From Arthrobacter yangruifuii (GTDB lineage Bacteria > Actinomycetota > Actinomycetes > Actinomycetales > Micrococcaceae): a stretch of DNA of 64,000 bases. Position numbers and translations under genes: made by a program. Location of the stretch: assembly GCF_009192775.1 (NCBI RefSeq), contig NZ_VTFX01000001.1, forward strand, positions 868,001-932,000. Direction: 5' to 3'. Below, in pieces: positions 33,632 through 42,096 of this stretch. How positions within the stretch are numbered: the first letter of the stretch is position 1; the number at the start of each line of letters is the position of its first letter. The notes under the pieces are model-generated. The model had not been told where the DNA came from, did no database searches, and was given only the letters and a program-made list of their open reading frames with translations.

Positions 33632-34333
33632 TCACGCGTCCTGGCTGGCGGCTGCCGCGGTTTCGGCGCGTGACCGGGTGAACCGGTAGCCGACATTGCG
33701 GACCGTGCCGATCAACGTCTCATGGTCCGGTCCCAGCTTTGCCCGCAGCCGCCGAACGTGCACGTCCACCGTCCGGGTGCCGCCGTAGTAGTCGTAGCCC
33801 CACACTTCGTGGAGCAGCTGATCGCGGGTGAACACCCGGCCGGGATGCTGTGCAAGGTATTTGAGAAGCTCAAACTCCTTGTACGTCAGGTTCAGTGCGG
33901 TCCCGTTGATGCGGGCCGTGTAGCTGGCCTCGTCAATGACGACGCCGGAGGCCCGGATCTCGGTGGACGGGGCCTCGGCGCCCCGGCCGCGCGCCGCGGC
34001 CAGGCGGAGCCGCGCCTCCACTTCGGCCGGACCGGCGGAATCAAGAATGACATCGTCGGCCAGCCAGTTGGGGGACACGGCGGCCATTCCGCCCTCCGTG
34101 AGGATAAGGATCAGCGGGGTGTCCAGGCCGGTGGCCTTCAGGAGCTGGGTCAGGGAACGCGCACCGACGAGGTCCCGGCGGGCATCCACGAGGATGACTT
34201 CGCTGGGTTCGGTATCCAGCAGGGCCGTCGGTTCCGCAGGCACAACGTGGACCTTGTGGTTAAGCAGTTCCAGGGCAGGAAGGACGTGAACCGAAGAGCC
34301 GGAACTGTTGGTCAGGAGCAAAATGTGCGACAT
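33632..34333 (-). CDS. glnR: GlnR-type orphan response regulator (nitrogen regulation)
   Basis: This 233-residue protein is an atypical OmpR-family regulator. The receiver starts [24 protein letters not shown], written here in part, and lacks the usual acidic pocket and lysine, while [17 protein letters not shown] and [12 protein letters not shown] match GlnR. The C-terminal winged helix (about 130-225) has [27 protein letters not shown] and [14 protein letters not shown]. GlnR controls ammonium uptake and glutamine synthetase genes. I chose the ATG at 34333, because GGAGG precedes it and GlnR homology starts there; a longer frame adds 12 residues. mshD lies next to it, as in mycobacteria. 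Confidence 0.88.
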   Translation of the reverse strand: MSHILLLTNSSGSSVHVLPALELLNHKVHVVPAEPTALLDTEPSEVILVDARRDLVGARSLTQLLKATGLDTPLILILTEGGMAAVSPNWLADDVILDSAGPAEVEARLRLAAARGRGAEAPSTEIRASGVVIDEASYTARINGTALNLTYKEFELLKYLAQHPGRVFTRDQLLHEVWGYDYYGGTRTVDVHVRRLRAKLGPDHETLIGTVRNVGYRFTRSRAETAAAASQDA

Positions 34334-34474
34334 AGGGCCTCCGAGTGTTGGGCGCACATCGTTGGGCACGTTTCTTCGCCGATCCGCTGGCTTGAAGTGA
34401 TCGAAAGTATACCCATCCGCCTGCCGGGCCTGTCGCTTTTCTTCTGGACGCCGTAATAAGGCAGGATAACTAGG

Positions 34475-35218
34475 GTGAAACTTTGGAGCTTAGCGGTGCC
34501 GGCGGCGCTTGCCATTATCGGTATCGTGGGCGCCTCCTACCTGTCCGTACCTGCCGTGGCAGTGCTCAGCGGCGCAGCGGCCCTGCTGGCAGGTGTCTGC
34601 TGGCCGCACCTGATAGGCGTGCCGGTCCGCAGGACGCAGGGCGCGGCCCTGGGCCTGGCGGGGGCGGCGGCAGCGGCGGGGGCGTACTTCGCGCCCGCCG
34701 GGGCCATGCTGACCTGGCTGCCGGCCGTCGTCGCCGTGGGCGTGGGCGCCGTCTTCCTGATCCAGCTGCTCCGCGGCACGGGACAGGCACACCGGCTCGA
34801 ATCCATTGTCGGCATCATCTCCGGCGTACTGGTTGTCGCCCTCGGCTCCGGCTGGGTGGCCGCGGACCGTCTGGCCGGCGCCGAGGGGGATCCGGCACTG
34901 CTTTCCGTGGCAGGCAGCGCCGCGCTGGCAGCCCTTGCCGTGACCCTCATTCCGCTTCCGGACCGGATGGCGGCACCTCTGGGACTGCTGGTGGGCGGGC
35001 TGACCGCGTCCCTGGTGGCGCTGGTTGTCGCAGGTATTCCGTGGCAGGCGGCAGCGTTCAGCGGCGTGGTGATTGCCGCCGTCGTAATGGCCTTCCGGCG
35101 GCTCGCCCTCTCCCGAAAAGACGTGTCCAACACTGCGGGACGGCTGGCGCTGGGTCTGGCCCCGGTCCTTGTCCTGGGATCCGTCGTCTACTTCCTGGGC
35201 CGGCTCCTGGTTCCCTAG
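34475..35218 (+). CDS. Polytopic membrane protein of unknown function
   Basis: This 247-residue protein is almost entirely hydrophobic, with about eight membrane segments and short loops; a charged segment ([19 protein letters not shown]) lies near residue 210. I recognise no motif or family. The start is a GTG at 34475 after GATAACTAGG, with no clear ribosome binding site, so a leaderless or near-leaderless transcript is possible. It diverges from glnR, so both may share the 140-bp spacer, but I see no clear GlnR site there. Coding bias is strong, supporting the frame. Confidence 0.68.
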   Translation: MKLWSLAVPAALAIIGIVGASYLSVPAVAVLSGAAALLAGVCWPHLIGVPVRRTQGAALGLAGAAAAAGAYFAPAGAMLTWLPAVVAVGVGAVFLIQLLRGTGQAHRLESIVGIISGVLVVALGSGWVAADRLAGAEGDPALLSVAGSAALAALAVTLIPLPDRMAAPLGLLVGGLTASLVALVVAGIPWQAAAFSGVVIAAVVMAFRRLALSRKDVSNTAGRLALGLAPVLVLGSVVYFLGRLLVP

Positions 35219-35313
35219 CCGTCTTCCCCCGGCGTCACTGCAGCGGGACGGTTTTTGCCCGCGGCTGCCTGTCATGATCGAATGGCGGAAAGGAAACTGT
35301 TCCTCCCGCGCGT

Positions 35314-35319
35314 TAGGAT
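35314..35319 (+). promoter_or_regulatory. -10 box TAGGAT of a leaderless small ORF
   Basis: TAGGAT is followed by six bases (GTAGCC) and the ATG at 35326. No Shine-Dalgarno sequence is seen. Confidence 0.5.
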
Positions 35320-35325
35320 GTAGCC

Positions 35326-35433
35326 ATGGTTGCTCTCGAAATTTTCTTTATTGCCCTGCTGGGCCTCACCGGTCTCGGGATGGCCGGATTCGCCGCGCTG
35401 GTCGTTTCCCGCCTGTACAAGGGCCAGAAGTAA
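35326..35433 (+). CDS. 35-residue single-helix membrane protein
   Basis: A short frame codes 35 residues: a start MVALEIFFIALLG, a membrane helix to about residue 27 (LTGLGMAGFAALVVSRLY) and a basic end KGQK. The start codon lies six bases after a TAGGAT box, the pattern of leaderless genes elsewhere in this window. The composition is that of a real small membrane protein rather than chance, and the next gene follows 62 bp on. I do not know its function. Small single-helix proteins often modulate membrane complexes, but nothing here shows a partner. Confidence 0.6.
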   Translation: MVALEIFFIALLGLTGLGMAGFAALVVSRLYKGQK

Positions 35434-35495
35434 ACACGTCCCTGACGTTTCCGCAGGCTCCGCCCCATCCGTAATACCGAAGGACAGGCCCTCCC

Positions 35496-36095
35496 ATGCC
35501 AATGGAGATCCCCACCGATCTGACCCCGGAACTGGTACCGCTGTCCTGGCTTATCGGCACTTGGGAAGGGACCGGACGCCTCGGCGAGGGAGAGGCCGAC
35601 TCTGAGCATTTCGCCCAGAAGGTCACCTTCACCCAGAACGGCCTGCCGTATCTGCAGTACACCGCGGAAAGCTGGCTCACCGATGAGCAGGGCACCCGGC
35701 TGCGGCCGCTGGCGGTGGAGACCGGCTTCTGGGCCCTGGACCGTCCGCTCAATGACGCCGACGGCGGCCCCGGCCTGGTTCCGGCGGACATTGTGCCGGC
35801 GCTGCGCAGCGCGGACGAAGTCGAAGAGCTGCGCAACGATACGGGCGGCTTCGACATCACCGCCACCATCGTCCACCCCGGCGGCATCGCGGAGCTGTAC
35901 TACGGCCAGATCAAGGGCCCGCAGATCCAGCTCACCACGGACCTGGTGATGCGGGGCGTGAACTCCAAGGAGTACTCCGCGGCCACACGCATTTACGGGC
36001 TGGTCAACGGCGACCTCTACTGGCGGTGGGACGTTGCCTCCGAGGGGAACGCGCTGAAGGCCCATGCGTCGGCCATCCTGAACAAGACCGCCTGA
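35496..36095 (+). CDS. Nitrobindin-like heme-binding protein (FABP-like barrel)
   Basis: This 199-residue protein belongs to the nitrobindin/THAP4 C-terminal family, a ten-stranded beta barrel resembling fatty acid-binding proteins. It keeps the family opening LSWLIGTWEGTG (about residues 17-28), the QYTAESWL and ETGFWAL strands, the HPGGIAELYYGQIKG block and the C-terminal KAHASAILNK, which includes the proximal heme histidine. Mycobacterial and plant nitrobindins bind ferric heme and react with nitric oxide or peroxynitrite. The function here is inferred. YgfZ lies 87 bp downstream on the same strand, a frequent pair in actinobacteria. Confidence 0.87.
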   Translation: MPMEIPTDLTPELVPLSWLIGTWEGTGRLGEGEADSEHFAQKVTFTQNGLPYLQYTAESWLTDEQGTRLRPLAVETGFWALDRPLNDADGGPGLVPADIVPALRSADEVEELRNDTGGFDITATIVHPGGIAELYYGQIKGPQIQLTTDLVMRGVNSKEYSAATRIYGLVNGDLYWRWDVASEGNALKAHASAILNKTA

Positions 36096-36182
36096 CTAAG
36101 ATTTCCTGAATAAAACCTCCGGTGCCTCCTCCTCAAGCGGGCCGGAGGAATAGGCCCGCACCGCTAGGACGTTGCACCAGTC

Positions 36183-37274
36183 ATGACGTATTCCAGCCCC
36201 TTGCTCTCCCGCCACGGCGCCGTTGAAGCCGGCGGACTCGACGCCGGTACGGCCTCGCATTACGGGGACCCGCTGCGCGAGCAGCGCGACCTTGCCCGCG
36301 GCACCGCCGTCGTCGACCTGTCCTTCCGCGGCGTAGTCACCGTGACCGGTCCGGACCGGCTCAGCTGGCTGAACACTTTGTCCTCCCAGCAGGTGGCTGA
36401 TTTGCAGCCGGGGGTGAGTTCGGAACTGCTGCTGCTCAGCGTGCAGGGCCGGATCGATTACGACGCCCGCATCATTGACGACGGCGCCACGGCCTGGCTG
36501 CTGGTGGAGGCCGCCGAAGCGCCGGGGCTGGCCGAATGGCTGCAGCGGATGAAATTCATGCTCCGGGTCGAGATTGCGGATGTGACGGATCAGTGGGCGG
36601 TGGCCGGTGCCACTGCGGAGGTTCCGCAGTGGGAGCAGTACCTGCGCTGGACCGATCCGTGGCCGCAGATCGGAGCCGGCGGCTTTGCCTACACCGCCGT
36701 GCCGGAAGACGCCCATCCCGGGCTGGAGCGCCCCTGGTATGAGTACGTGATTCCACGTGCCGAATTCGAAGGCGCCATTGAGGCCTCCGGACGCACCCTG
36801 GCCGGATCCATGGCCTCCGAAGCCCTGCGCATCGCCGCCTGGCGGCCGCGGCTGGGAGCGGAAACGGACGAGAAAACCATTCCGCATGAGCTTGACCTGA
36901 TCCGCACCGCGGTGCACCTGGCCAAAGGCTGTTACAAGGGCCAGGAAACCGTTGCGCGGGTACACAACCTGGGACACCCGCCGCGCCGGCTGGTGTTCCT
37001 GCAGCTGGACGGCTCCCAGCACACACTTCCAGCGGCCGGCAGCCCGGTTCTGCTTGGGGAGCGGCAGGTGGGAACCCTGACCTCGGTGGGGGCGCACTAC
37101 GAAATGGGTCCCGTGGGCCTCGCGGTGGTGAAACGCTCCGTTGATCCGGCCGCCCAGCTGGTGGTCAATGACGGCGGCGAGCTGTACGCGGCCGCCCAGG
37201 AACCCATCGTGGCACCCGACGCCGGCGCCGTGGTGGGACGCGCCTCGGGCTTCCTGAAGGCCCCGCGGCGCTAG
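36183..37274 (+). CDS. ygfZ: Folate-binding YgfZ/CAF17-family protein
   Basis: This 363-residue protein matches the YgfZ family, related to the aminomethyltransferase GcvT, which uses tetrahydrofolate in iron-sulfur cluster assembly or repair. The signature KGCYKGQETVARVHNLG contains the conserved cysteine, at about residue 248. N-terminal parts (VDLSFRGVVTVTGPDRLSWLNTLSSQ, given here in part as LSWLNTLSSQQV) and the C-terminal QVGTLTSVGAHYEMGPVGLAVV agree. The ATG lies 12 bases after TAGGAC, with only a weak ribosome site. It is downstream of the nitrobindin-like gene, so both may belong to heme/iron-sulfur upkeep. An ankyrin gene follows 56 bp later. Confidence 0.88.
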   Translation: MTYSSPLLSRHGAVEAGGLDAGTASHYGDPLREQRDLARGTAVVDLSFRGVVTVTGPDRLSWLNTLSSQQVADLQPGVSSELLLLSVQGRIDYDARIIDDGATAWLLVEAAEAPGLAEWLQRMKFMLRVEIADVTDQWAVAGATAEVPQWEQYLRWTDPWPQIGAGGFAYTAVPEDAHPGLERPWYEYVIPRAEFEGAIEASGRTLAGSMASEALRIAAWRPRLGAETDEKTIPHELDLIRTAVHLAKGCYKGQETVARVHNLGHPPRRLVFLQLDGSQHTLPAAGSPVLLGERQVGTLTSVGAHYEMGPVGLAVVKRSVDPAAQLVVNDGGELYAAAQEPIVAPDAGAVVGRASGFLKAPRR

Positions 37275-37330
37275 CGCCCCGTGTCCCCAGCCATCCGTAG
37301 AGCCGTACCAACCGATATCCCAGGAGCACC

Positions 37331-37732
37331 ATGAGCACTTCCGAATCCCGCCCCGAAATCGACGACGACGTCATTGAGCTTGCAGGCCTGGTGTTTAACG
37401 CCGCGCGGGCCGGCGACATCGAAGGCATGCGCAGTTACCTCGACGCAGGCGTACCCGTGAACCTGACCAACAGTGCAGGGGACACCCTGCTGATGCTGGC
37501 CTCCTACCACGGCCACGCGGACCTCACCGCGCTGCTCGTGGAGCGCGGCGCGGACGTCAACACCAGCAATGACCGCGGCCAGACCCCGCTCGCCGGTGCG
37601 GCCTTCAAGGGGTATGTGGAGATTTTCCGTATCCTGGCCGAAGCAGGCGCCGATCCCGACGCCGGATCGCCGACCGGACGGGACACCGCAGCCTTCTTCA
37701 AGCGGCAGGAAATGCTGGACCTGCTGGGCTAG
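37331..37732 (+). CDS. Ankyrin repeat protein
   Basis: This 133-residue soluble protein contains about three ankyrin repeats. The pattern is clear in GDTLLMLASYHGHADLTALL, VERGADVNTSNDRGQTPLAGA and EIFRILAEAGADPDAG, with turn and helix positions conserved. Ankyrin repeats bind other proteins and give no enzymatic role. AGGAG precedes the ATG at the usual distance. The gene lies after YgfZ on the same strand and ends 10 bp before a palindrome shared with the convergent acetyltransferase. Its partner is unknown. Confidence 0.9.
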   Translation: MSTSESRPEIDDDVIELAGLVFNAARAGDIEGMRSYLDAGVPVNLTNSAGDTLLMLASYHGHADLTALLVERGADVNTSNDRGQTPLAGAAFKGYVEIFRILAEAGADPDAGSPTGRDTAAFFKRQEMLDLLG

Positions 37733-37742
37733 GAGGCGGTTC

Positions 37743-37759
37743 CCGGGCGCGGCGCCCGG
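37743..37759. terminator. Palindrome between convergent genes
   Basis: CCGGGCGC-G-GCGCCCGG is a perfect palindrome placed between the stop codons of the ankyrin and acetyltransferase genes. No T run is present, so function as a terminator in both directions is likely but not certain. Confidence 0.4.
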
Positions 37760-38476
37760 CTAGGCGGTCAGGGCCACCGACGTGCGGCTGCCCGCAGGGA
37801 TAAACCCGGATCCCACCGCCGTGCGGGCTGCACCCACGTTGTCCAGCCGCGCCCGCCACTGTGGAATCAGGCCGCCTGACATGGCGTCCTCGAGGGCCAC
37901 GGAACTGATGTAGCTGCCCAGCCCCTGGAGCCGGAAGCCCGGGGCCGTCAGGACGCTCATGTCCGCCAGGATGCCGTCGGTGACACTGTAGCCGGCAGCT
38001 GCCACCGGCCGGGGGGTGTCGAAGGAATCGTCCACCAGGACAAAGACTTCCTCCTTGCCTGCCAGTGATGCCTCCGCAACGTCGTCGGGAGGGCAGAGCC
38101 GCTCCAGGGCAACGGCCAGATCCGGTTCGTAGGCTACGGCGAGATCGTCGAGTGGAACCACGGTGGGGAAAACATCGGCAAAAAACAGCTGTTCGGCGCC
38201 CAGTACCCGTCCGCCGCGTTCCATGGACATCTTAATGAGCCCGGAATTGCGGGTAAGGTCGGCAGCGCTCTGGGTCCGGGCATGCTCCGCGGCCCATTCC
38301 GGGCCGCTGAAGACCTCGGTGCCGAAAAGTCGCAGGAAGCATGCCGTTTCCGGCTGCTCACGAACGTTGTAAATGCGTTCCCCGGTCTCCGTGTCCGCCA
38401 GGGCATTGTCCGGCAGACCCAGATGGCGGGACCAGGCCAGCTGGATAATCGCGATGGTTCCCGAGTCCAGATTCAT
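37760..38476 (-). CDS. GNAT-like N-acetyltransferase
   Basis: This 238-residue protein has a GNAT-type core in the C-terminal half, with VAAAGYSVTDGILADMSVLT, the acetyl-CoA loop FRLQGLGSYISSVA, and NVGAARTAVGSGFIPAG at the end. The N-terminal half is an unassigned domain. The substrate is unknown. I chose the ATG at 38476 because homology-like sequence begins there and a TAGGTT box lies seven bases before; the longer open frame toward 39046 only reads across the opposite-frame shadow of pfkA. The gene is convergent with the ankyrin gene. Confidence 0.78.
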   Translation of the reverse strand: MNLDSGTIAIIQLAWSRHLGLPDNALADTETGERIYNVREQPETACFLRLFGTEVFSGPEWAAEHARTQSAADLTRNSGLIKMSMERGGRVLGAEQLFFADVFPTVVPLDDLAVAYEPDLAVALERLCPPDDVAEASLAGKEEVFVLVDDSFDTPRPVAAAGYSVTDGILADMSVLTAPGFRLQGLGSYISSVALEDAMSGGLIPQWRARLDNVGAARTAVGSGFIPAGSRTSVALTA

Positions 38477-38483
38477 GCTTTTC

Positions 38484-38489
38484 AACCTA
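38484..38489 (-). promoter_or_regulatory. -10 box TAGGTT of a leaderless acetyltransferase promoter
   Basis: On the minus strand TAGGTT is followed by seven bases (GAAAAGC) and the ATG. No further ribosome binding site is seen. Confidence 0.45.
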
Positions 38490-38628
38490 CACCGCGGGAT
38501 GCACACGGATGGGAGCGCCCTGCCGGAGCATCCGGAATGCTCAGCAAATGCACAGGATCGCTGACGGAATCCGGAGGCCGACGGCAGGACGCGGCGGACA
38601 AAGGGCCGGGCGCAACCCGGGCTCCGCC

Positions 38629-39660
38629 CTAGCCGAAGAGAATGGCAGCCTCGTCGTACCGCTGCTCGGGCACCGTCTTGAGGTTGCCCAGGGCCTTTTC
38701 GAAGCCGACGTGGACAATATCCGTACCGTGCAGCGCCACCATGGTTCCCCACAGGCCGTCCACCACCGAATCCACTGCCGCCATGCCCAGCCGGGTGGCC
38801 AGGACCCGGTCGAAAGCCGTGGGGACACCGCCGCGCTGGATATGGCCCAGCACCGTGGCACGGGTTTCGATGCCGGTCCGTGCCTCGATCTCCGGGGCCA
38901 GCAGTTCGCCGATCCCACCCAGCCGCGGACGGCCAAAACTGTCGAGGCCGCGCTCCGAATGCGGCATCTCCATGTCGGTGGTGACGAATCCTTCGGCCAC
39001 CACCACCAGCGGTGCACGTCCACGGTCCCGGGCCTCGCTGACCCACTGGGAGATCTGGTCAATGCTGACCGGGTGCTCGGGAATCAGGATGGCGTGGGCG
39101 CCGGCCGCCATACCGGTATGCAGGGCAATCCAGCCGACATGCCGGCCCATCACTTCGGCCACCATGCAGCGGTGGTGGGATTCGCCGGTGGTGCGCAGCC
39201 GGTCGCAGGCCTCAGTCGCAATCTCCACGGCGGTATCGAAACCGAAGGTGTAGTCCGTGGCGTCCAGGTCGTTATCGACTGTCTTGGGGACGCCGACGAT
39301 TTTCAGTCCGGCGTCCGTCAGCCGTTGTGCAGCGGCAAGGGTGCCTTCGCCGCCGATGGCGATGATGGCGTCGATGCCCAGCCGGTCCAGCGTTGCCTTG
39401 ATTTTCTCCGGGCCGCCGTTGGGTCCTTCGAACGGGTTGGTGCGCGAGGTCCCCAGGATCGTGCCGCCCTGCTTGGAGATGCCGCGGACCCTGGAGCGGG
39501 GCAGGTCCATGATGTCGCCGTCGACCACGCCGCGCCAGCCGTCGCGGAAGCCGACAAACTCGATGTCGTCGTATTCCTTGATGCCTTTGAGGACTGCACC
39601 GCGGATCACGGCGTTCAGCCCGGGGCAGTCGCCTCCGCTGGTGAGGATACCGATTCTCAT
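38629..39660 (-). CDS. pfkA: 6-phosphofructokinase, ATP-type group
   Basis: This 343-residue enzyme phosphorylates fructose 6-phosphate in glycolysis. It opens with RIGILTSGGDCPGLNAVIRG and keeps GTSRTNPF, the nucleotide motif GGEGTLAAA, PKTVDNDL with the catalytic aspartate, and EVMGRHVGWIAL. The glycine after GGE marks an ATP-type donor site rather than the pyrophosphate form, which has aspartate there. The lysine of PKT, unlike the glycine of E. coli, is common to actinobacterial enzymes. AGGGGT lies before the ATG at moderate distance. The gene is single and oriented against the PspC cluster. Confidence 0.95.
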   Translation of the reverse strand: MRIGILTSGGDCPGLNAVIRGAVLKGIKEYDDIEFVGFRDGWRGVVDGDIMDLPRSRVRGISKQGGTILGTSRTNPFEGPNGGPEKIKATLDRLGIDAIIAIGGEGTLAAAQRLTDAGLKIVGVPKTVDNDLDATDYTFGFDTAVEIATEACDRLRTTGESHHRCMVAEVMGRHVGWIALHTGMAAGAHAILIPEHPVSIDQISQWVSEARDRGRAPLVVVAEGFVTTDMEMPHSERGLDSFGRPRLGGIGELLAPEIEARTGIETRATVLGHIQRGGVPTAFDRVLATRLGMAAVDSVVDGLWGTMVALHGTDIVHVGFEKALGNLKTVPEQRYDEAAILFG

Positions 39661-39730
39661 GTCATTACCCCTGGATCTGCTGGCGGTGAAAACGTCGTCC
39701 GTTCGATTCTAGCCAGCCCGCAGGCAAGGA

Positions 39731-39973
39731 CTAAGCGCGGGGACTCACCAGGCTCTGCACGAGGATGGTTCCGTCCTGCTTGGGCAGCAGCAGCCAGGCC
39801 ACCAGATAGGTGCCGATACCCACAAACGGCAGGAGGAAGGACAGGAGCACGCCGATCCGGACCAGGGAGACATCCCAGCCGTAGGCTGCGGCAATGCCGG
39901 CGCAGACGCCGCCCAGCCAGCCTTTACGCCGTTTGACGGGGGAGGAGCGGAGGATCGAGAAGAACTTTTCCAT
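39731..39973 (-). CDS. Small PspC-domain protein
   Basis: This 80-residue protein is essentially one PspC domain: RRKGWLGGVCAGIAAAYGWDVSLVRIG, shown here in part as GGVCAGIAAAYG, followed by a membrane helix (about 42-65) and a short tail. PspC domains occur in phage-shock and envelope-stress proteins. It lies downstream of the larger PspC gene and the two-helix membrane gene on the same strand, so it probably belongs to the same cluster. The ATG has a weak AAGG-like site upstream. Confidence 0.85.
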   Translation of the reverse strand: MEKFFSILRSSPVKRRKGWLGGVCAGIAAAYGWDVSLVRIGVLLSFLLPFVGIGTYLVAWLLLPKQDGTILVQSLVSPRA

Positions 39974-40065
39974 GGATCAAGCCTTATCTGATAGTGCTGA
40001 AAGAGGGAAACGGGACCGTCCGGGAGGACGGCGAACGACGCCGACGCCGGACGGCGGCGGGGTGC

Positions 40066-40467
40066 CTAGCGGCGGCGGTTTTTGGCCGTCGCGGCCAGAA
40101 ACCCGCCGGCCAGCAGGGCGACGCCGGCTCCAAGGGTGACCGCGAGGATCACCAGGACCGGATCCAGCGACAGGTTCACGGCAGAGACCAGCAGCATAAG
40201 CACTGCCAGGGTGGTTAGGACCAGGCCCCAGACCACCGTACCGATCTGGAGCTGCCGGGGCACGGTTTCCGGCGGGACAACTGCAGCGTTCGCCGTTGAC
40301 GGAGTCTGTTCTCCGGTCCCGGCTCCGGCAGGCGTCCGGGCCGGAACCCCGCCCGCACCGCCGTCGTCGGGAAGGAACGGGGACTCATATTGGCCCGACG
40401 ATCCGGAATCCGAACTGCCGCCGGCGTATTGCCGGCCGAGGTAGTCCCTTTCGCTGTTCTGTTCCAT
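40066..40467 (-). CDS. Two-helix membrane protein in the PspC cluster
   Basis: I do not recognise the family. The 133-residue product has a polar, proline/glycine-rich N-terminal half of about 75 residues and then two membrane helices (about 78-97 and 105-125) with a basic end (KNRRR). It starts two bases after the stop of the upstream PspC gene, so the two are co-transcribed and probably coupled. The context suggests a part in envelope-stress sensing; that is inference. The coding bias is good. Confidence 0.75.
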   Translation of the reverse strand: MEQNSERDYLGRQYAGGSSDSGSSGQYESPFLPDDGGAGGVPARTPAGAGTGEQTPSTANAAVVPPETVPRQLQIGTVVWGLVLTTLAVLMLLVSAVNLSLDPVLVILAVTLGAGVALLAGGFLAATAKNRRR

Positions 40468-40469
40468 GG

Positions 40470-41963
40470 CTAGAGATCGCTTTCTTCAGTGGTGACAAGC
40501 ACGTTGCCCGCAACGCTTCGGACGTCGATGGTGATCCGTTCGCCGTCGGCATCCTTATTGAGCGTGTGTTCATCGGACGCCTGCCACAGTCCGCTGTAGT
40601 TCCTGCTGTCCGTCCCGTCGTTGGTTTCCACGTTTCCGGCCACCGCGGAAAACCGCACGATGACTGGTGAATCGTCGGGAACCAGGATGCTGATGTTGCC
40701 CGCAGCCATGCTCACGGGAACTTCGTAGTCGCCGGAAGCATCGGTGCCGCGCAGGTCCACGGTGCCGTTGCCCGCAATGGCGGTGTAGCCGCCGGATGCC
40801 TGTCCTGCATCCCGCGGTGACCAGTCGCCGTTGCTCATGACGGCCAGATTGGAGTGGGTCATGCCGGGCTGGGCCAGGAACGAAATGACGAGCGCCGCCA
40901 CCGCGGCGGATCCAACGCCGCCCGAGCGCCGTCCTGCCAGGCCCAGGATCACGACGCCGAGGCCGAGGACCACGGCCGTGGCGGCCAGGGCGACGGACAG
41001 CGGGGCCGCCGGATTCAGGATGTGGACATAGTCCAGGGCGAGAATTGCCCCGCCTGTCAGCAGTGCCGCACCGAAGAGCGCAGCCAGATACGCGCCCGGA
41101 GCGCCGGGAACCTTAGCGGAGCCGCCGCTGCCCTTCCGCTTCGCAGTTCCGGACGGCGCCGCGGGTTCCGGCGCCGCGGACGTTCCCGACGGTGCGGACA
41201 TTTCGTACCGCGGTGCTGCGGAAACCGGGGCTGCACTGCCGTCTGCTGAAGGCAGGCCGGTCTTGGCCAGAGTCACCGGGGGGTTGCCGGGTGCGGGGGC
41301 GCCGCCGGCAGCAGGGCCGCCAGGTGAGCCCGTGTCACCCGGTGTGGCCGCAGCAGCAGGATCGGCACTCCCGCCGGTCCTGCCGGAAGTGAAGTGCCGA
41401 AGGTGCGCTCTGCCCTTTGGAGTGGAGAACCAGTAGATGGCACCTACCCCCGCGGCGACCCAGAACAGGGTCCATACCGTCGCACCGAGCCAGCTGTCCG
41501 CACCGAGGAAGGAGACGCCCGGCCCGCCGGTCCCCAGAACCACCAGGACCAGTGCCCCGGTCATTCCGGACGTCCAGTTGCCGCGGATGGCTTCCTCCGC
41601 ATGGATCCGGCCGTCGGGCTCGGGCAGCAGTGCCCAGGCGGCTCCGTAGAGAAGGAACCCGATACCGAAGACACCCAGGACCATAAACAGTCCGCGGATC
41701 AGTACCGGGTCCAGTCCGGTCCGGGCGGCAAGGCCGGAGGCCACCCCGCCGAACCAGCGCTCGTGGCCGCGGATGATCCCGAATGAACGGATCCAGTCGA
41801 AGAACCCGTTGTGCGGTGTGCCGGACGCCGCTGTGCCGGACGCCGCTGTGCCGGACGCCGGCCCGCCGGGGGAGGCGGGGTGTGCGGCCCCGGCGGCAGG
41901 GTGCTGCTCCGCTGCGGCGGCCGGGCGTTCCGGCCCGGAGTCTGATGCTGGGGAAGGATTCAT
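40470..41963 (-). CDS. PspC-domain membrane protein with C-terminal adhesin-like region (EsrI/LiaF-like)
   Basis: This 497-residue protein has an Ala/Gly/Pro-rich N-terminus, a PspC domain (about 60-120, GGVASGLAARTGLDPVLIRG), and several membrane helices. It has a low-complexity cytoplasmic linker and a C-terminal beta region of about 140 residues (GDYEVPVSMAAGNISILVP, RSVAGNVLVTTE). The last part resembles the toast-rack/LiaF-type fold. It lies divergent to a PspC histidine kinase and LuxR-type regulator, as EsrI does in the EsrISR system of Corynebacterium. I chose the ATG at 41963, which has GGAAG upstream; a longer frame adds 11 residues. It probably restrains the kinase until envelope damage; that is inferred from family knowledge. 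Confidence 0.82.
   Translation of the reverse strand: MNPSPASDSGPERPAAAAEQHPAAGAAHPASPGGPASGTAASGTAASGTPHNGFFDWIRSFGIIRGHERWFGGVASGLAARTGLDPVLIRGLFMVLGVFGIGFLLYGAAWALLPEPDGRIHAEEAIRGNWTSGMTGALVLVVLGTGGPGVSFLGADSWLGATVWTLFWVAAGVGAIYWFSTPKGRAHLRHFTSGRTGGSADPAAAATPGDTGSPGGPAAGGAPAPGNPPVTLAKTGLPSADGSAAPVSAAPRYEMSAPSGTSAAPEPAAPSGTAKRKGSGGSAKVPGAPGAYLAALFGAALLTGGAILALDYVHILNPAAPLSVALAATAVVLGLGVVILGLAGRRSGGVGSAAVAALVISFLAQPGMTHSNLAVMSNGDWSPRDAGQASGGYTAIAGNGTVDLRGTDASGDYEVPVSMAAGNISILVPDDSPVIVRFSAVAGNVETNDGTDSRNYSGLWQASDEHTLNKDADGERITIDVRSVAGNVLVTTEESDL
41821..41860 (-). repeat. 15-bp tandem repeat in the PspC gene
   Basis: CCGGACGCCGCTGTG occurs twice in full (41821-41850) and partly a third time. 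It codes GTAAS-type repeats in the protein's N-terminal linker. Confidence 0.85.
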
Positions 41964-41997
41964 GTATCCAGTCTTCCTGCGGCGGGGACCGGACACA

Positions 41998-42035
41998 TCA
42001 GGGACTACCCTGAGATGCCCCTGAACTGTCCCTGA
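41998..42035. promoter_or_regulatory. Phased CCCTGA operator array between divergent PspC genes
   Basis: CCCTGA occurs at 42008, 42019 and 42030, exactly 11 bp apart, and an inverted TCAGGG lies at 41998-42003. The boxes sit 35-72 bp upstream of the membrane PspC start and 62-99 bp upstream of the kinase start. One-turn spacing suggests a cooperative binding site for the LuxR-type regulator encoded next to it. Confidence 0.6.
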
Positions 42036-42084
42036 AGAATCCGGATCCTATGGCCGGACCCGGAAAACCCACCCCCGGCCGTGC

Positions 42085-42090
42085 TTGGAT
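42085..42090 (+). promoter_or_regulatory. -10-like TTGGAT before the PspC kinase
   Basis: TTGGAT is followed by six bases (ATGACC) and the ATG at 42097. The arrangement fits a leaderless mRNA; the hexamer is a weaker match than at other genes. Confidence 0.35.
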
Positions 42091-42096
42091 ATGACC

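Noticed and set aside
38477-39046. An N-terminal extension of the acetyltransferase gene at 37760
   Set aside because: The extra frame reads across the intergenic gap and opposite-frame sequence of pfkA; the ATG at 38476 with its TAGGTT box is the natural start.
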